64,000 nt of DNA from NCBI RefSeq assembly GCF_014779655.1, contig NZ_JACXYX010000016.1:80477-144476 (forward strand), in the 5' to 3' direction. Position 1 is the first letter of the stretch, and each line of letters opens with the position of its first letter. Below, piece after piece: positions 55,323-64,000 of this stretch. This DNA is from Nocardioides ganghwensis. Its GTDB lineage: Bacteria > Actinomycetota > Actinomycetes > Propionibacteriales > Nocardioidaceae. The position numbers and the translations under genes were made by a program. The notes beneath the pieces are model-generated. The model was not told the origin of the DNA. It worked only from the letters and a program-made list of their open reading frames with translations, and did not search any database.

Positions 55323-56336
55323 TCAGGCGCGCGCGGTCTCCTTCTGCTCCTCGATCGCCTCGACGGTCGCGGCTGCGTCGCCGGCGGTCGAGGCCTCGTG
55401 GTCGAGGGCGGCGATGAACCGCTCGGCGTCGAGGGCCGCGGCGCAGCCGGTGCCGGCGGCGGTGATGGCCTGGCGGTAGTGGTGGTCGACCAGGTCGCCC
55501 GCAGCGAACACGCCGGGCAGGTTGGTGGCCGTCGACGGGTGCTTGACCAGTACGTAGCCGTCGTCGTCGAGGTCGACCTGGCCGGTGAGGAGCTCCGAGC
55601 GCGGGTCGTGGCCGATCGCGATGAACAGGCCGGTGACGTCGAGCCGGCGCTCCTCACCGGTGACCGTGTCGCGCAGCTGGATCGACTCGAGCTTGTCGGC
55701 GCCGTTGATCGCGGCGACCTCGGAGTTCCAGACCATCTCGAGCTTGGGGTCGGCGAAGGCCCGCTCCTGCATGATCTTGGAGGCGCGCAGCTCGTCGCGG
55801 CGGTGGACCAGGTAGACCTTCGAGGCGAAGCGGGTGAGGAAGGTCGCCTCCTCGACGGCGGAGTCGCCGCCGCCGATGACGGCGATCGCCTGCTCGCGGA
55901 AGAAGAAGCCGTCGCAGGTAGCGCACCACGACACACCGCGGCCGGAGAGCTCCTCCTCGCGGGGCAGGCCGAGCTTGCGGTAGCCCGAGCCGGTCGCGAG
56001 AACCACCGAGCGCGCGGTGTAGGTGTCGGTGGCGGTCTTCACGACCTTCACGTCACCGGTGAGGTCCACCTCGACGACGTCGTCGGAGACCAGCTCGGCG
56101 CCGAACCGCTCCGCCTGGGCGCGCATCTCGTCCATCAGGGCCGGGCCCATGATGCCGTCGCGGAAGCCGGGGAAGTTCTCCACCTCGGTGGTGTTCATCA
56201 GCGCACCGCCGGCGGTGACCGAGCCCTCGAAGACCAGGGGGTGGAGCGAGGCACGGGCGGCGTAGACGGCGGCGGTGTAGCCCGAGGGCCCCGAGCCGAT
56301 GATGATGACGTTGCGCGTCTCGGTGCTGGTGCTCAT
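55323..56336 (-). CDS. trxB: Thioredoxin reductase
   Basis: 337 aa FAD/NADPH enzyme reducing thioredoxin. FAD motif IIGSGPSGYTAA, redox centre C138-A-T-C141 in SWCATCDG, NADPH motif VIGGGDSAVEEA, and FAD C-terminal motif GVFAAGDLVDHHYRQA. The C-terminal tail TVEAIEEQKETARA is short. It has a SigR/SigH-type promoter like trxA. Downstream neighbours are unrelated, and the usual adjacent trxA is 28 kb away. Confidence 0.96.
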   Translation of the reverse strand: MSTSTETRNVIIIGSGPSGYTAAVYAARASLHPLVFEGSVTAGGALMNTTEVENFPGFRDGIMGPALMDEMRAQAERFGAELVSDDVVEVDLTGDVKVVKTATDTYTARSVVLATGSGYRKLGLPREEELSGRGVSWCATCDGFFFREQAIAVIGGGDSAVEEATFLTRFASKVYLVHRRDELRASKIMQERAFADPKLEMVWNSEVAAINGADKLESIQLRDTVTGEERRLDVTGLFIAIGHDPRSELLTGQVDLDDDGYVLVKHPSTATNLPGVFAAGDLVDHHYRQAITAAGTGCAAALDAERFIAALDHEASTAGDAAATVEAIEEQKETARA

Positions 56337-56413
56337 GGGTGGATCGGACTCCTGGTGATCGGGGTGAGGTGACCGGGGAGGTGCGGGTCTGCCTCGGTGG
56401 GCGGTACGCCTTG

Positions 56414-56442
56414 CTCAACCGATCGTAGGCGACGGTTGTTCC
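56414..56442 (-). promoter_or_regulatory. SigR/SigH-type promoter of trxB
   Basis: On the minus strand GGAAC (56442-56438) and GTTGAG (56419-56414) are separated by exactly 18 nt, as at trxA. Both share the extended GGAACAAC start. It ends about 78 nt before the trxB ATG. Confidence 0.8.
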
Positions 56443-56459
56443 GCCGCCCGCCCCAGCGC

Positions 56460-57191
56460 TCAGGGCTCGGGCAGCGTGAGCGTACGCACCGGGTCGGGCG
56501 TGCCGCAGACGTAGAGCTCGGCCTGCTGGGTCCCGCCGACGGGGCGGCGGAACACCACGACACCGAGCTGCCCGTCGACCTGCGCGAGCAGCCGGCGGCC
56601 CTGGCCGAGGCCCGGCAGGGTGCAGCTGCTCAGGGCGTCGACCGAGCCGAGGTCCTGCGACCGCGCGACGGCCTCGGTCCGCAGGTCGACCAGCCGCTGC
56701 TCGAGCGCCGGGTCGCTCGCGGAGATGGTGGGGACGCCGGCGAACGGCGTGGCCGAGGGGCTCTTGAGCAGCTCGGGTGCCTGCTCGGAGCTGCCCGCGC
56801 CGGAGTCGTCGGACTCACCCTCCTGCTGCGCCTCGGTCTGGGAGTCGGCGAGGGAGGAGTCCGAGCCGGCGCTCGAGCCTTCGTCGCTGGCGCCGCGAGG
56901 CAGGACCTGGCCGATGGCCACGCCCGCGACGACCACCGACGCGGCCGCCAGCAGGCCCACGCCGGCCAGGCGCCGACGACGGGCGGAGAGGTCGACGACG
57001 GGAGCCGTACGCTCCGGCGACGTGGCCGGTGCGTCGGCGAGCGGAGCGGATCCGCGGTCGGCGACGAGCGCGGCCAGCGTCTCGTCGAGGCGGGCCACGA
57101 CCTCGGGAGGCGGCGGCCCGTCGTGACGGGCGCCGGCCAGCAGGCGGCGTACGGCCTCCTGCTCGGGCGGCAGGTCGGACGCATCGGTCAT
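56460..57191 (-). CDS. Anti-sigma factor for SigM (RsmA-like)
   Basis: 243 aa. Residues 1-70 are cytoplasmic with anti-sigma-like helices (PPEQEAVRRLLAGARHDGPP). A membrane helix lies at about 80-98 (LAGVGLLAAASVVVAGVAIG). The extracytoplasmic part has a Ser/Asp/Glu linker then a small domain containing two Cys (SSCTLPG and YVCGTPD). Position after sigM matches Rv3912 (RsmA) of M. tuberculosis. Assignment is by context and topology. Confidence 0.75.
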   Translation of the reverse strand: MTDASDLPPEQEAVRRLLAGARHDGPPPPEVVARLDETLAALVADRGSAPLADAPATSPERTAPVVDLSARRRRLAGVGLLAAASVVVAGVAIGQVLPRGASDEGSSAGSDSSLADSQTEAQQEGESDDSGAGSSEQAPELLKSPSATPFAGVPTISASDPALEQRLVDLRTEAVARSQDLGSVDALSSCTLPGLGQGRRLLAQVDGQLGVVVFRRPVGGTQQAELYVCGTPDPVRTLTLPEP

Positions 57192-57258
57192 CGTGGGTCA
57201 CCTCCTCTGGGTCGGTCGGGGTGGGAGCTGGGGAGAGCGGGCGAGAGCGGGTGCGGGC

Positions 57259-57927
57259 TCAGGGCGCCGGCGGTCCGCGGGGCCGCACGGTCGGTTGGAC
57301 GGGACCGTCCGGAGGCGGGTTCCCGTGAGGCGGGTCACCCGCCGGGTGGTGCAGGTCGCCCAGCAGCCCGGCGAGCCGCGTGCGCCCACGCGAGCAGCGT
57401 GACTTCACGGTGCCCTCGGCGCAGCCGAGCATCTCGGCGACCTCGGCCACCGGATAGCCCTCCATGTCGACGAGGACGAGCGCGGCGCGCTGCTCCGGCG
57501 GGAGGGTGGCGAGGGCGGCCAGGACCCGGCGACGACGTTCGGCGACCTCGGCCGCCTCGTCCGGCCGGTCGTCGCGGGCGGCGGTAGCGACCACGGTCCC
57601 GCGGTCGTCGACGTCGTCGGGCAGCGCCTCGAAGCGGCGGATCTTCGCGGCCCGCAGCCGGTCGAGGCAGGCGTTGACCACGACCCGGTGCAGCCACGTG
57701 GTGACGGCCGCCTCGCCGCGGAACGAGCCGGCCCGGCGGAACGCCGCGACCATCCCGTCCTGCAGGCCGTCGGCGGCGTCGTCGGGGTTGCCCATGGTGC
57801 GCAGCGCCACGGCCCACAGGCGGTCGCGGTGGCGTGCGAACAGCTCGCCGAAGGCGTCCGGGTCGCCGTCGACGTGGGCCCGGAGCAGCTCCTGGTCGGA
57901 GCGCTCGTCGCTCGTCGCCCTGGTCAT
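57259..57927 (-). CDS. sigM: ECF sigma factor SigM
   Basis: 222 aa group 4 sigma factor. Region 2 covers about residues 20-90 (DAFGELFARHRDRLWAVALR, FRGEAAVTTWLHRVVVNACLD). Region 4 is LPPEQRAALVLVDMEGYPV with the HTH VAEVAEMLGCAEGTVKSRC. The last 35 residues are Pro/Gly-rich and unusual. The ATG at 57927 overlaps the pseudokinase stop (ATGA). Synteny with murJ, anti-sigma and trxB supports SigM. Confidence 0.9.
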   Translation of the reverse strand: MTRATSDERSDQELLRAHVDGDPDAFGELFARHRDRLWAVALRTMGNPDDAADGLQDGMVAAFRRAGSFRGEAAVTTWLHRVVVNACLDRLRAAKIRRFEALPDDVDDRGTVVATAARDDRPDEAAEVAERRRRVLAALATLPPEQRAALVLVDMEGYPVAEVAEMLGCAEGTVKSRCSRGRTRLAGLLGDLHHPAGDPPHGNPPPDGPVQPTVRPRGPPAP

Positions 57928-59891
57928 CCCAGCACCTGCACCTCGGTGATCGTCCCGCGGAACCCGCCCTCGACAGGCGGCAGCAGGGTGAGCCACACGG
58001 TGACGTAGCGGCCCGAGACGGCCTCGTCGAGGTCGATCTCCAGCTCACCCGCGCCGGAGGCGGTGCCGATCGGGGTGAGCCCGGCGATGCCGGTGGGCGG
58101 CTCGGAGGTGACGTAGGCCGCGAGCGAGGTCTGACCGCCCTCGGTCGAGACCAGCACCCGGCGGACCGCCTGGGTGGAGCCGAGGTCCACGACGAGGCCG
58201 ACGCCGGTCTTGAGGCCGGCGGGACCGAAGTTCTGCAGGTACGTCGAGGTGTTCCACGACGTCGCCGGGTCGCCGTCGAGGACGTTGGGCACCGACTCGG
58301 GGCTCTCCACGCCGCCGTCCGTGCCCTGGGGGTCGAAGTCGTCGGCGCTCAGGCCCTCGAACGGCGTCGGCTCCACCACGGTCGGCGAGGGCGACGTCGT
58401 CGGGTCGTCCGTGAAGTCGGGCGTGGGCGGCTTGAGGCCGAGCTGATAGGCCGCGACCGCGGCCACGCCGACCAGCAGGCACGCGCCCACGATCATCGCG
58501 AGCCTGATCCAGCTGCGTCCGGGCACCTGCTCCCCGGTGTCGTCGAAGCCGTCCCCAGTGCCCCACCGGTCACCGGACCAGGAGCCCGAGCCCCACGAGC
58601 CGGTGTCGCGGCCCGCCGGCTGTCCGCCCGGGACGCGGCCGGAGTCCTGGCTGGACTCCCAGGGCCAGTAGTCGGGGTTGGCCGACGCCGCGCGGCTGCC
58701 CGGGCGCGGGCGGCGTACGGGCTCCCCCTCCGGCGGGTCGGGCGCGAACAGGGGCTTGGGCGCGGGCTCGTGGAGCGGCGGCGGGGGCGCAGGCTTCTCG
58801 GCGCGGGCGCGCAGCCAGTCGACCTCGTCGTCGTCGTGGAAGACGGGCATCCCGGCCTGGGTGGGCAGCTCGGTGACCGGGGTGGCGCCGGGCTCGATCG
58901 CGGTGGGTGCGTCGGGCTCGGGCTCGGGCTCGGGCCGTGCCTCCGGCTCCGCGGCAGCTTCCGGTTCCGGTTCCGGCTCTTCGGCGGCCTCCGGCTCCGG
59001 TGCTGCGTCGCCGGCGGGCACCACGGGTACGACCGTGGTGGGCGTGGCAGAGGAGGCCGGGTCGGCCGGGAGCGTGGCGGGCTGCTCGGCGGCGGTCGGT
59101 CGTACGCCCGGGACCGGCACGTGGGTGCCGGTCATCTCGCCGACGTAGTCGAGCAGCAGGTCGCGGATGGTGTGCGCCGAGGGGTGGCCCTGGGTGGCCG
59201 CGTCGTGCGGGTTGAGGACCTGGTCGCAGAGCGCGTCGAGCACGCGGGGGATGCCGGCGCGCACCCGACGGGGACGGAGCACCTGGCCGTGCACCTCGGG
59301 CGCGGGCGGCACGGCCGACTCGGACACGCCGGCCCACTTGCCGGTGAGCGTGCAGTAGAGCAGGCCGGCGAGGTCGATCTCGTCGACGTTGGTCCGGCCG
59401 GGCGGGAGGCCGCGCAGCGCCGCCTCGACACCGAAGCCGATCAGGCGGACCTGGCCGTGCTGGTCGACGAGCACGTTCTCCGGCGTCAGGGACCCGTGCG
59501 CGAGGCCGGCGTCGTGGGCCTCGGCGAGGCTGTCGGCCACCTCGGCGACGAGCCAGGCGGCGCGCCGGGGCGCGAGCGGACCCTCGCGGGTGAGCAGGAT
59601 GTCGACGGAGTCGCCCTGGCCCCACTCGTGGACGACGAAGCACAGCCCGTCGGCCGACTCGGCGTCCAGCACCCGCAGCAGTCGCCGGTTGACCACCGGG
59701 CCGGTGCGGCGGGCGGCGTCGAGCATCGGCTGGGCGCGTTCGTCGTCGGCGGAGAGGATGTGCACCGCCACCGGCCGGTGCAGCACGAGGTCGTGGGCGC
59801 GCCAGAACCTGCCCGACCCGGCCTCGGCCAGGAGGTCGTCGAGGCGGTAGCGCCCGGCGAGCACGTCACCGGCCTGCTTCGACGTCGGCAC
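57924..59891 (-). CDS. Membrane pseudokinase with extracellular domain, MurJ partner
   Basis: 655 aa. The kinase-like domain (about 10-240) has lost catalytic residues: VAVK is VAVHIL (H44), HRD is HGS (S134), DFG is IGFG (G152). A long EPEP-rich linker follows to about 455. A membrane helix lies near 462-484, then an extracellular discoidin-like beta domain (VVDLGSTQAVRRVLVSTEGG). In M. tuberculosis these parts are fused to MurJ as Rv3910, where the phosphorylated pseudokinase binds FhaA; here they are a separate gene. GTG 59891 follows GGTGGGGTGAG. ATGA overlap with sigM. Confidence 0.88.
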   Translation of the reverse strand: MPTSKQAGDVLAGRYRLDDLLAEAGSGRFWRAHDLVLHRPVAVHILSADDERAQPMLDAARRTGPVVNRRLLRVLDAESADGLCFVVHEWGQGDSVDILLTREGPLAPRRAAWLVAEVADSLAEAHDAGLAHGSLTPENVLVDQHGQVRLIGFGVEAALRGLPPGRTNVDEIDLAGLLYCTLTGKWAGVSESAVPPAPEVHGQVLRPRRVRAGIPRVLDALCDQVLNPHDAATQGHPSAHTIRDLLLDYVGEMTGTHVPVPGVRPTAAEQPATLPADPASSATPTTVVPVVPAGDAAPEPEAAEEPEPEPEAAAEPEARPEPEPEPDAPTAIEPGATPVTELPTQAGMPVFHDDDEVDWLRARAEKPAPPPPLHEPAPKPLFAPDPPEGEPVRRPRPGSRAASANPDYWPWESSQDSGRVPGGQPAGRDTGSWGSGSWSGDRWGTGDGFDDTGEQVPGRSWIRLAMIVGACLLVGVAAVAAYQLGLKPPTPDFTDDPTTSPSPTVVEPTPFEGLSADDFDPQGTDGGVESPESVPNVLDGDPATSWNTSTYLQNFGPAGLKTGVGLVVDLGSTQAVRRVLVSTEGGQTSLAAYVTSEPPTGIAGLTPIGTASGAGELEIDLDEAVSGRYVTVWLTLLPPVEGGFRGTITEVQVLG

Positions 59892-59945
59892 CGCTCACCC
59901 CACCTCCCTCACGATTCCCACTGCTTGCCGCCACTCTAGGGAGTC

Positions 59946-61577
59946 TCACGTCCTCCGCAGCCGCGCCGCGACGGTGTCGACCAGGCCGGTGACCTCGCGC
60001 ACCCTCAGCAGCCGCGCGCCGAGGAGCACGACCAGCATCCCGGCGGCCGCGCTGAGCCCGCCGCGGAGCAGCGACCCGAGGGGGCCGGGGTACTCCCCGA
60101 GGCCCGCCATCGACAGCTCCACCAGCCAGGCGGCAGCGCCCGCAGCCGTGAGCACCACGGCCATCCGGACGAGGAACCGCACCAGCTGCGGCGTCTCGAG
60201 ACCGCCCACGGTGCGCCGGAGCAGCACGTAGCTGGCGACGGCACCCACGGCGTACGACGCCAGGTAGGCCACGACGAGCAGCGGCGCGGTGTCCTCCGGG
60301 CTTCCTCGCGGCACGAGGACGGTCGCGACGGCGATGTTGGTGAGGGAGACCGCGAGCTGGATGAAGAACACCAGCCTGGTCATCTCCATCGCGTAGAAGC
60401 CGCGCAGCATGAAGTAGTGGACGGTGAAGAAGACCAGCGCCGGCCCGAAGACGGCGAGGGTCGGCGCGAAGGTCGCGGCCTCCTCGGCGCTCGCCCAGCC
60501 GAACGCGAAGCCGGCGACGTCTCCGGCGGTGATCGGCAGCAGCACCGCGAACGGAAGCACGAGCGCGAGGGACGTCCGCAGGGTCGAGCCGACGGTGCTG
60601 CCGAGGTCGGCCAGCCGGCCGTCGTGGGCGTAGGAGGAGAGCCGCGGCAGGATCGCCGTCGCGAGCGACACCGTGACGATCGCGTGCGGCACCATCATGA
60701 TCAGCAGGCTGTTGGAGTAGACGAGGTAGCCGGTGCCGTCGTCGACCGCGCCGCCCGAGGCGAGCTTGACCACGACGAGGTACGCCGTCTGCGTGGCGAC
60801 GACGAACAGCACGGTCCAGATGCCGAGGGACAGGGTGCGCTTGAGCTCGGGGTCGCGGAAGTCGAAGCGCGGTCGGTAGGTGAAGCCGGAGGCGCGCAGG
60901 TAGGGCACCAGCACCAGGAACTGGACGACGATGCCGAGCGTCGAGCCCACACCCAGCAGGACCTCCGGCCCGGTGCCGAGCGCGTCGGCTCGCTCCGGCC
61001 CGCGCCCGGTGGCTCCGTGGAGGACCAGGTAGACGACCAGCATCAGCACCGAGAGCAGGTTGTTGGCGATCGGCGCCCACATCATCGGACCGAAGCTGCC
61101 TCGTGCGTTGAGCACCTGGCCGACCAGGACGTACATGCCGTAGAAGAAGACCTGTGGCAGGCACCAGCGGGTCAGGTCGATGATCGACTCGAGGTGGGCG
61201 GCCCGGTCGGGGTCGAGGTACCCGTCGGCGAGGTAGATCCGCAGCACCAGCGGGGCCACAAGGACCAGGAGCACCGTGACCGCGCCGAGGAAGAGGGCCG
61301 ACAGCGTGATGACCCGACTGGCGTACGCGTCACCACCGTCCGCGTCGTCCTTGATCCGCCGCACGAGCTGGGGCACGAGGACGGCGTTGAAGATGCCGCC
61401 CGCCAGCAGGATGTAGACCATGTTGGGCAGCGTGTTGGCGATCGCGAAGAGGTCACCGCGCAGGCCGGAGCCGAGCGCCACGACGAGCAGGGTCGCCCGG
61501 ATGTAGCCCGACGCCCGCGAGACCACGGTGCCCGCGGCCATCACTGCGGACGAGGCCAGGATGCGCTGCTCGGTCAT
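59946..61577 (-). CDS. murJ: Lipid II flippase MurJ
   Basis: 543 aa, about 14 membrane helices, MviN/MurJ family, moving lipid II across the membrane for peptidoglycan synthesis. The N-terminus TEQRILASSAVMAAGTVVSR and the segment GSGLRGDLFAIANTLPNMVY are typical. It ends shortly after the last helix, without the fused pseudokinase found in mycobacterial MviN. ATGA overlap with the DUF6049 gene; 54 nt gap to the pseudokinase gene. Confidence 0.94.
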   Translation of the reverse strand: MTEQRILASSAVMAAGTVVSRASGYIRATLLVVALGSGLRGDLFAIANTLPNMVYILLAGGIFNAVLVPQLVRRIKDDADGGDAYASRVITLSALFLGAVTVLLVLVAPLVLRIYLADGYLDPDRAAHLESIIDLTRWCLPQVFFYGMYVLVGQVLNARGSFGPMMWAPIANNLLSVLMLVVYLVLHGATGRGPERADALGTGPEVLLGVGSTLGIVVQFLVLVPYLRASGFTYRPRFDFRDPELKRTLSLGIWTVLFVVATQTAYLVVVKLASGGAVDDGTGYLVYSNSLLIMMVPHAIVTVSLATAILPRLSSYAHDGRLADLGSTVGSTLRTSLALVLPFAVLLPITAGDVAGFAFGWASAEEAATFAPTLAVFGPALVFFTVHYFMLRGFYAMEMTRLVFFIQLAVSLTNIAVATVLVPRGSPEDTAPLLVVAYLASYAVGAVASYVLLRRTVGGLETPQLVRFLVRMAVVLTAAGAAAWLVELSMAGLGEYPGPLGSLLRGGLSAAAGMLVVLLGARLLRVREVTGLVDTVAARLRRT

Positions 61578-63865
61578 GGCCGCTCCGCGGTCGCGCCCTC
61601 GGGCACGGGGTCGGGCTCGGGGCCGGGCCCGGGAGTGGGATCGGGGTTGGGACCGTGGTCGGGCTCGGGAGTGGGATCGGGGTCGGGTTCGCCGTCGGCG
61701 GCCGCCAGCTCGGCCCGGCGTTGCCGGATCTGGCCCGGCAGGCGGTAGCCGATCATCCCGAACAGCACGAGGGCGCTCACGACCATGACGATCCAGATCA
61801 GCGCGCTCACCCGTGCCGCCCGGATCGGCAGCTCGGCCGAGGACCCCAGCGGCGCCCCGTCGAGGCTGGTGACGAAGAGCCGCACGTTGTGCACGCCCGT
61901 CTGGGTGGTCGTGGCCTCGAACCGCACCACGCTGCGTGTCTGGGGCGCGAGCCGGCGTACGCCACCCCCGGTCAGGGTGAGCTCGCCGTCCGTACGGACC
62001 TGCACCTGCACCTCGACCGGCTGGTCGAGGCCGTTGACGAGGGTGGCGCCCAGTGGTCCGGAGTCGCTGGACAGCGTGACGGCGGTGGGTGCCTCGATCT
62101 CGATCTTGCCGAGGTCCTCGCGCAGCGACTCCTCGATCCGGCGCGCGGCGGCACGGGCGAGGCCGGGACGGGCGCGGTGCTGCTCCGACAGCGTCACCAG
62201 GACCTCGTCGCGCACCAGTGCCTCGACCCGGGTGACGGAGGAGAGCACCTGCTCCAGGAGGGTCGCGTCGTCGGTGGCGCGGGTCGCGGCGGCGAAGGCG
62301 GACGCGTCGAGCTCGGCCTCCGCGTCGGCCTCGGTGTAGGAGAGGCTGGAGGCCTGCACGCCGACCGCCTGCCGGGTCGCGACCTCGCCGACGGGCACCA
62401 CCTCGAGCCAGGACTGCTCGAGGTCGGTGAAGAACGAGGCGGCGTCCTCGCCGCGCCAGACCGTGGGCAGGGTGACGACGAGCGGCGCGGTGTCACCGTC
62501 GACGAGCCGGAGCGCGGCCTCGCTCAGCAGCCGCTGACGCAGCGCGAGCGGGTCGTGGGCGGCGGTCGGCGCCGGGCCGCCCGCCTCGGCGCCGGTGCTG
62601 GTCACCAGGACCTTGTGGCCGAGAAGCCGTACGACGGAGTTCGGGGTGCGCGGCGGGATCGTGAAGGCGTTGTCGCCGAGCAGGACCACCGTCTCGGGGG
62701 GGACCTGCGCCAGTGCCTCCGGGCTGAGCACGTCGTTGCCGGGTGCGACGGCCTGCTGGGCGGGCAGCGTGAGCGCGGCCATGATCTCGGCGCCGCGGGC
62801 CACGGCCTGGTCGAAGCGGGCCCGGTCGTGGCGCATCGCGGCGGACACGTCGATGTCGCCGTAGGGCAGCGTCAGCACGGGGGTGGTGCCCACCAGGGCG
62901 GAGAAGCGCGCCAGCCAGGCCGACGCGGCGGCCGCGAGCTCGGCGTCCGCGTCGCTCGGCTCCTCGGTGGGCAGCGCCTCGGTCGGGGTGAGCGTGTCCG
63001 GGGTCGCCGTGGTCGTCCCGCCGTCGGTCGGCGTCTCGGTCGGGGTCTCGGTGGGCGTGATCTCCTGCCCGGGCACGGTCGGGTCGGGTGCCAGGCTGCG
63101 GGGGGCGTTGCCGTCGGCGAGGCGGACGAGCGCGAGCAGCACGGCGGGGTCGACCAGCCAGCTGTACGGAGTGGTGCCGGCCGACTCGGCCATGTCGAGC
63201 ACGCCGTCGAGGCTGCCGCCCTCGGCGAGGCGCCGCGCCCAGCGCTCGGCGCCCGCGACCGCGCCGTCCTGGTCGTACCAGACGCGGTTGCGGATGGGGA
63301 GGATGACCGACGCCTCCTGGGTCTCGTCGCCGGTCGGACGCATCGGGATGAACGTCCGGGCCCGTCCGTCGGCGACCCCGTCGCGCGGCACCTCCTCGGT
63401 GTCGCCGAGGGCGTGGACGCCGATCCAGTAGACGCCCTGGTCCCCGGAGGTCTCGAGGAGCTCCACGGGCACGGAGTCGGAGAACGAGGCGGTCTGTCCC
63501 GGGGCGAGCTCGTCGACGGTGTCGAACGTGCCGGGCACCGTCACCCGCTGGCCGACGTACTCGCCGGGGTCGATGGTGACCGACTCGGCGAGTGCCGTGG
63601 AGGTGGGGATCGGCGCCTGCGACGAGAAGGCGTGCAGGTTGATCCGGGTGAAGGTCTCGTCGCTGACGTTGGTCACCGTGCCGGTGATCTCCACGTCGCC
63701 GTTGCGGGGCAGCTCGGGGCTGATCGTGTCGATGTGCACGACCAGGGGGTCGGTGTCCTCCGCGGCGGACGCCGCCGCGGTCGGGGCGCCCGCGAGGCCG
63801 GCGCTCGCGCTGCCGAGGGTCAGGAGCCCCGCCAGGGCAGCACGGAACACGGACGGGCGGGGCAC
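61574..63865 (-). CDS. DUF6049 family secreted/membrane protein (Rv3909-like)
   Basis: 763 aa. A signal peptide (AALAGLLTLGSASAGLAG) is followed by a large extracytoplasmic region with a Thr/Pro/Glu-rich linker near 270-300. One membrane helix lies at about 705-727 (ALIWIVMVVSALVLFGMIG), then a short cytoplasmic tail with a PDPTPEPDHGPNPDP repeat. Conserved upstream of murJ in actinobacteria; function unknown, likely cell-wall related. GTG start at 63865. Confidence 0.88.
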   Translation of the reverse strand: MPRPSVFRAALAGLLTLGSASAGLAGAPTAAASAAEDTDPLVVHIDTISPELPRNGDVEITGTVTNVSDETFTRINLHAFSSQAPIPTSTALAESVTIDPGEYVGQRVTVPGTFDTVDELAPGQTASFSDSVPVELLETSGDQGVYWIGVHALGDTEEVPRDGVADGRARTFIPMRPTGDETQEASVILPIRNRVWYDQDGAVAGAERWARRLAEGGSLDGVLDMAESAGTTPYSWLVDPAVLLALVRLADGNAPRSLAPDPTVPGQEITPTETPTETPTDGGTTTATPDTLTPTEALPTEEPSDADAELAAAASAWLARFSALVGTTPVLTLPYGDIDVSAAMRHDRARFDQAVARGAEIMAALTLPAQQAVAPGNDVLSPEALAQVPPETVVLLGDNAFTIPPRTPNSVVRLLGHKVLVTSTGAEAGGPAPTAAHDPLALRQRLLSEAALRLVDGDTAPLVVTLPTVWRGEDAASFFTDLEQSWLEVVPVGEVATRQAVGVQASSLSYTEADAEAELDASAFAAATRATDDATLLEQVLSSVTRVEALVRDEVLVTLSEQHRARPGLARAAARRIEESLREDLGKIEIEAPTAVTLSSDSGPLGATLVNGLDQPVEVQVQVRTDGELTLTGGGVRRLAPQTRSVVRFEATTTQTGVHNVRLFVTSLDGAPLGSSAELPIRAARVSALIWIVMVVSALVLFGMIGYRLPGQIRQRRAELAAADGEPDPDPTPEPDHGPNPDPTPGPGPEPDPVPEGATAERP

Positions 63866-64000
63866 GCACCGATGCTAGACGGTATGGAGTGACCGCTCAG
63901 GACTACTGGGGGTTGCAGGCCGGGGCCCCACTCACAAATGGTCGTGGGTTACCGAGTAGGGCTGGCCTGCTCGGCCTATCCAACAGTTGTGGGAGGCCCC
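63866..64000. other. Right edge, unassigned
   Basis: An open frame runs from GTG 63889 on the plus strand to the window end, reading VTAQDYWGLQAGAPLTNG and onward, but no family is recognised and there is no strong ribosome binding site. By analogy with Mycobacterium a NUDIX hydrolase or the CCA-adding enzyme gene could be nearby. The stretch is less GC-rich than its surroundings. I do not call a gene here. Confidence 0.3.

Overview
This is a chromosomal window of very high GC from an actinobacterium, spanning the replication origin. Gene content and order (cyclophilin - tRNA-Ala - tRNA-Ile - DUF3566 - gyrA - gyrB - dciA - recF - gnd - dnaN - dnaA - rpmH - rnpA - yidD - yidC - jag - rsmG - parA - parB ... 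trxA ... trxB - anti-sigma - sigM - pseudokinase - murJ - DUF6049) match the classical actinobacterial oriC neighbourhood, as known in Mycobacterium and Streptomyces. Protein style and a dispersed inverted repeat suggest Nocardioidaceae (Nocardioides-like); that assignment is inference.

Layout. 1-5.0 kb: 5' tip of a cyclophilin gene, a membrane-anchored helical protein, and a minus-strand run of acyltransferase, patatin, DUF3817, SURF1 and LeuE genes. 5.1-7 kb: two small hypotheticals, tRNA-Ala(TGC), a 41-codon DLW-39 microprotein gene, tRNA-Ile(GAT) and a DUF3566 protein. 7-18.1 kb: the replication block gyrA, gyrB, dciA, recF, gnd, dnaN, dnaA, all on the minus strand. DnaA-box-like sequences lie between dnaN and dnaA (best oriC candidate), with a perfect box upstream of dnaA. 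18.7-24 kb: rpmH, rnpA, yidD, yidC, jag, rsmG, parA, parB on the plus strand. Three perfect parS sites are embedded in the rsmG and parA coding sequences. 24-27.3 kb: acyltransferase, aminotransferase, GNAT and thioredoxin genes.

27.7-54.7 kb is the main accessory block. It begins with an unusual tandem-module histidine kinase and its LuxR-type response regulator. Then comes a largely translationally coupled plus-strand locus: a 2013-residue membrane-anchored Ig-like/FN3 protein, MoxR ATPase, DUF58 protein, transglutaminase-fold membrane protein lacking its catalytic Cys, RDD-FHA protein, PP2C phosphatase, FHA protein, Ser/Thr kinase, FHA-like protein, and an EssC/EccC-type triple ATPase carrying ubiquitin-like and FHA domains. 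It ends with a free WXG100 protein and two larger proteins that start with the same WXG100 module, one of them an alpha/beta hydrolase. This looks like a Bifidobacterium-type PFNA cluster (kinase, FN3, AAA ATPase, DUF58, transglutaminase, phosphatase, FHA) joined to a minimal type VII secretion module. It sits between trxA and trxB, which are normally neighbours.

54.7-64 kb: a small secreted protein, trxB, an anti-sigma factor, sigM, a pseudokinase with an extracellular domain (fused to MurJ in Mycobacterium, separate here), murJ, a DUF6049 secreted protein and an unassigned edge. trxA and trxB both have SigR/SigH-type promoters (GGAAC-N18-GTT), so they remain linked by regulation although 28 kb apart.
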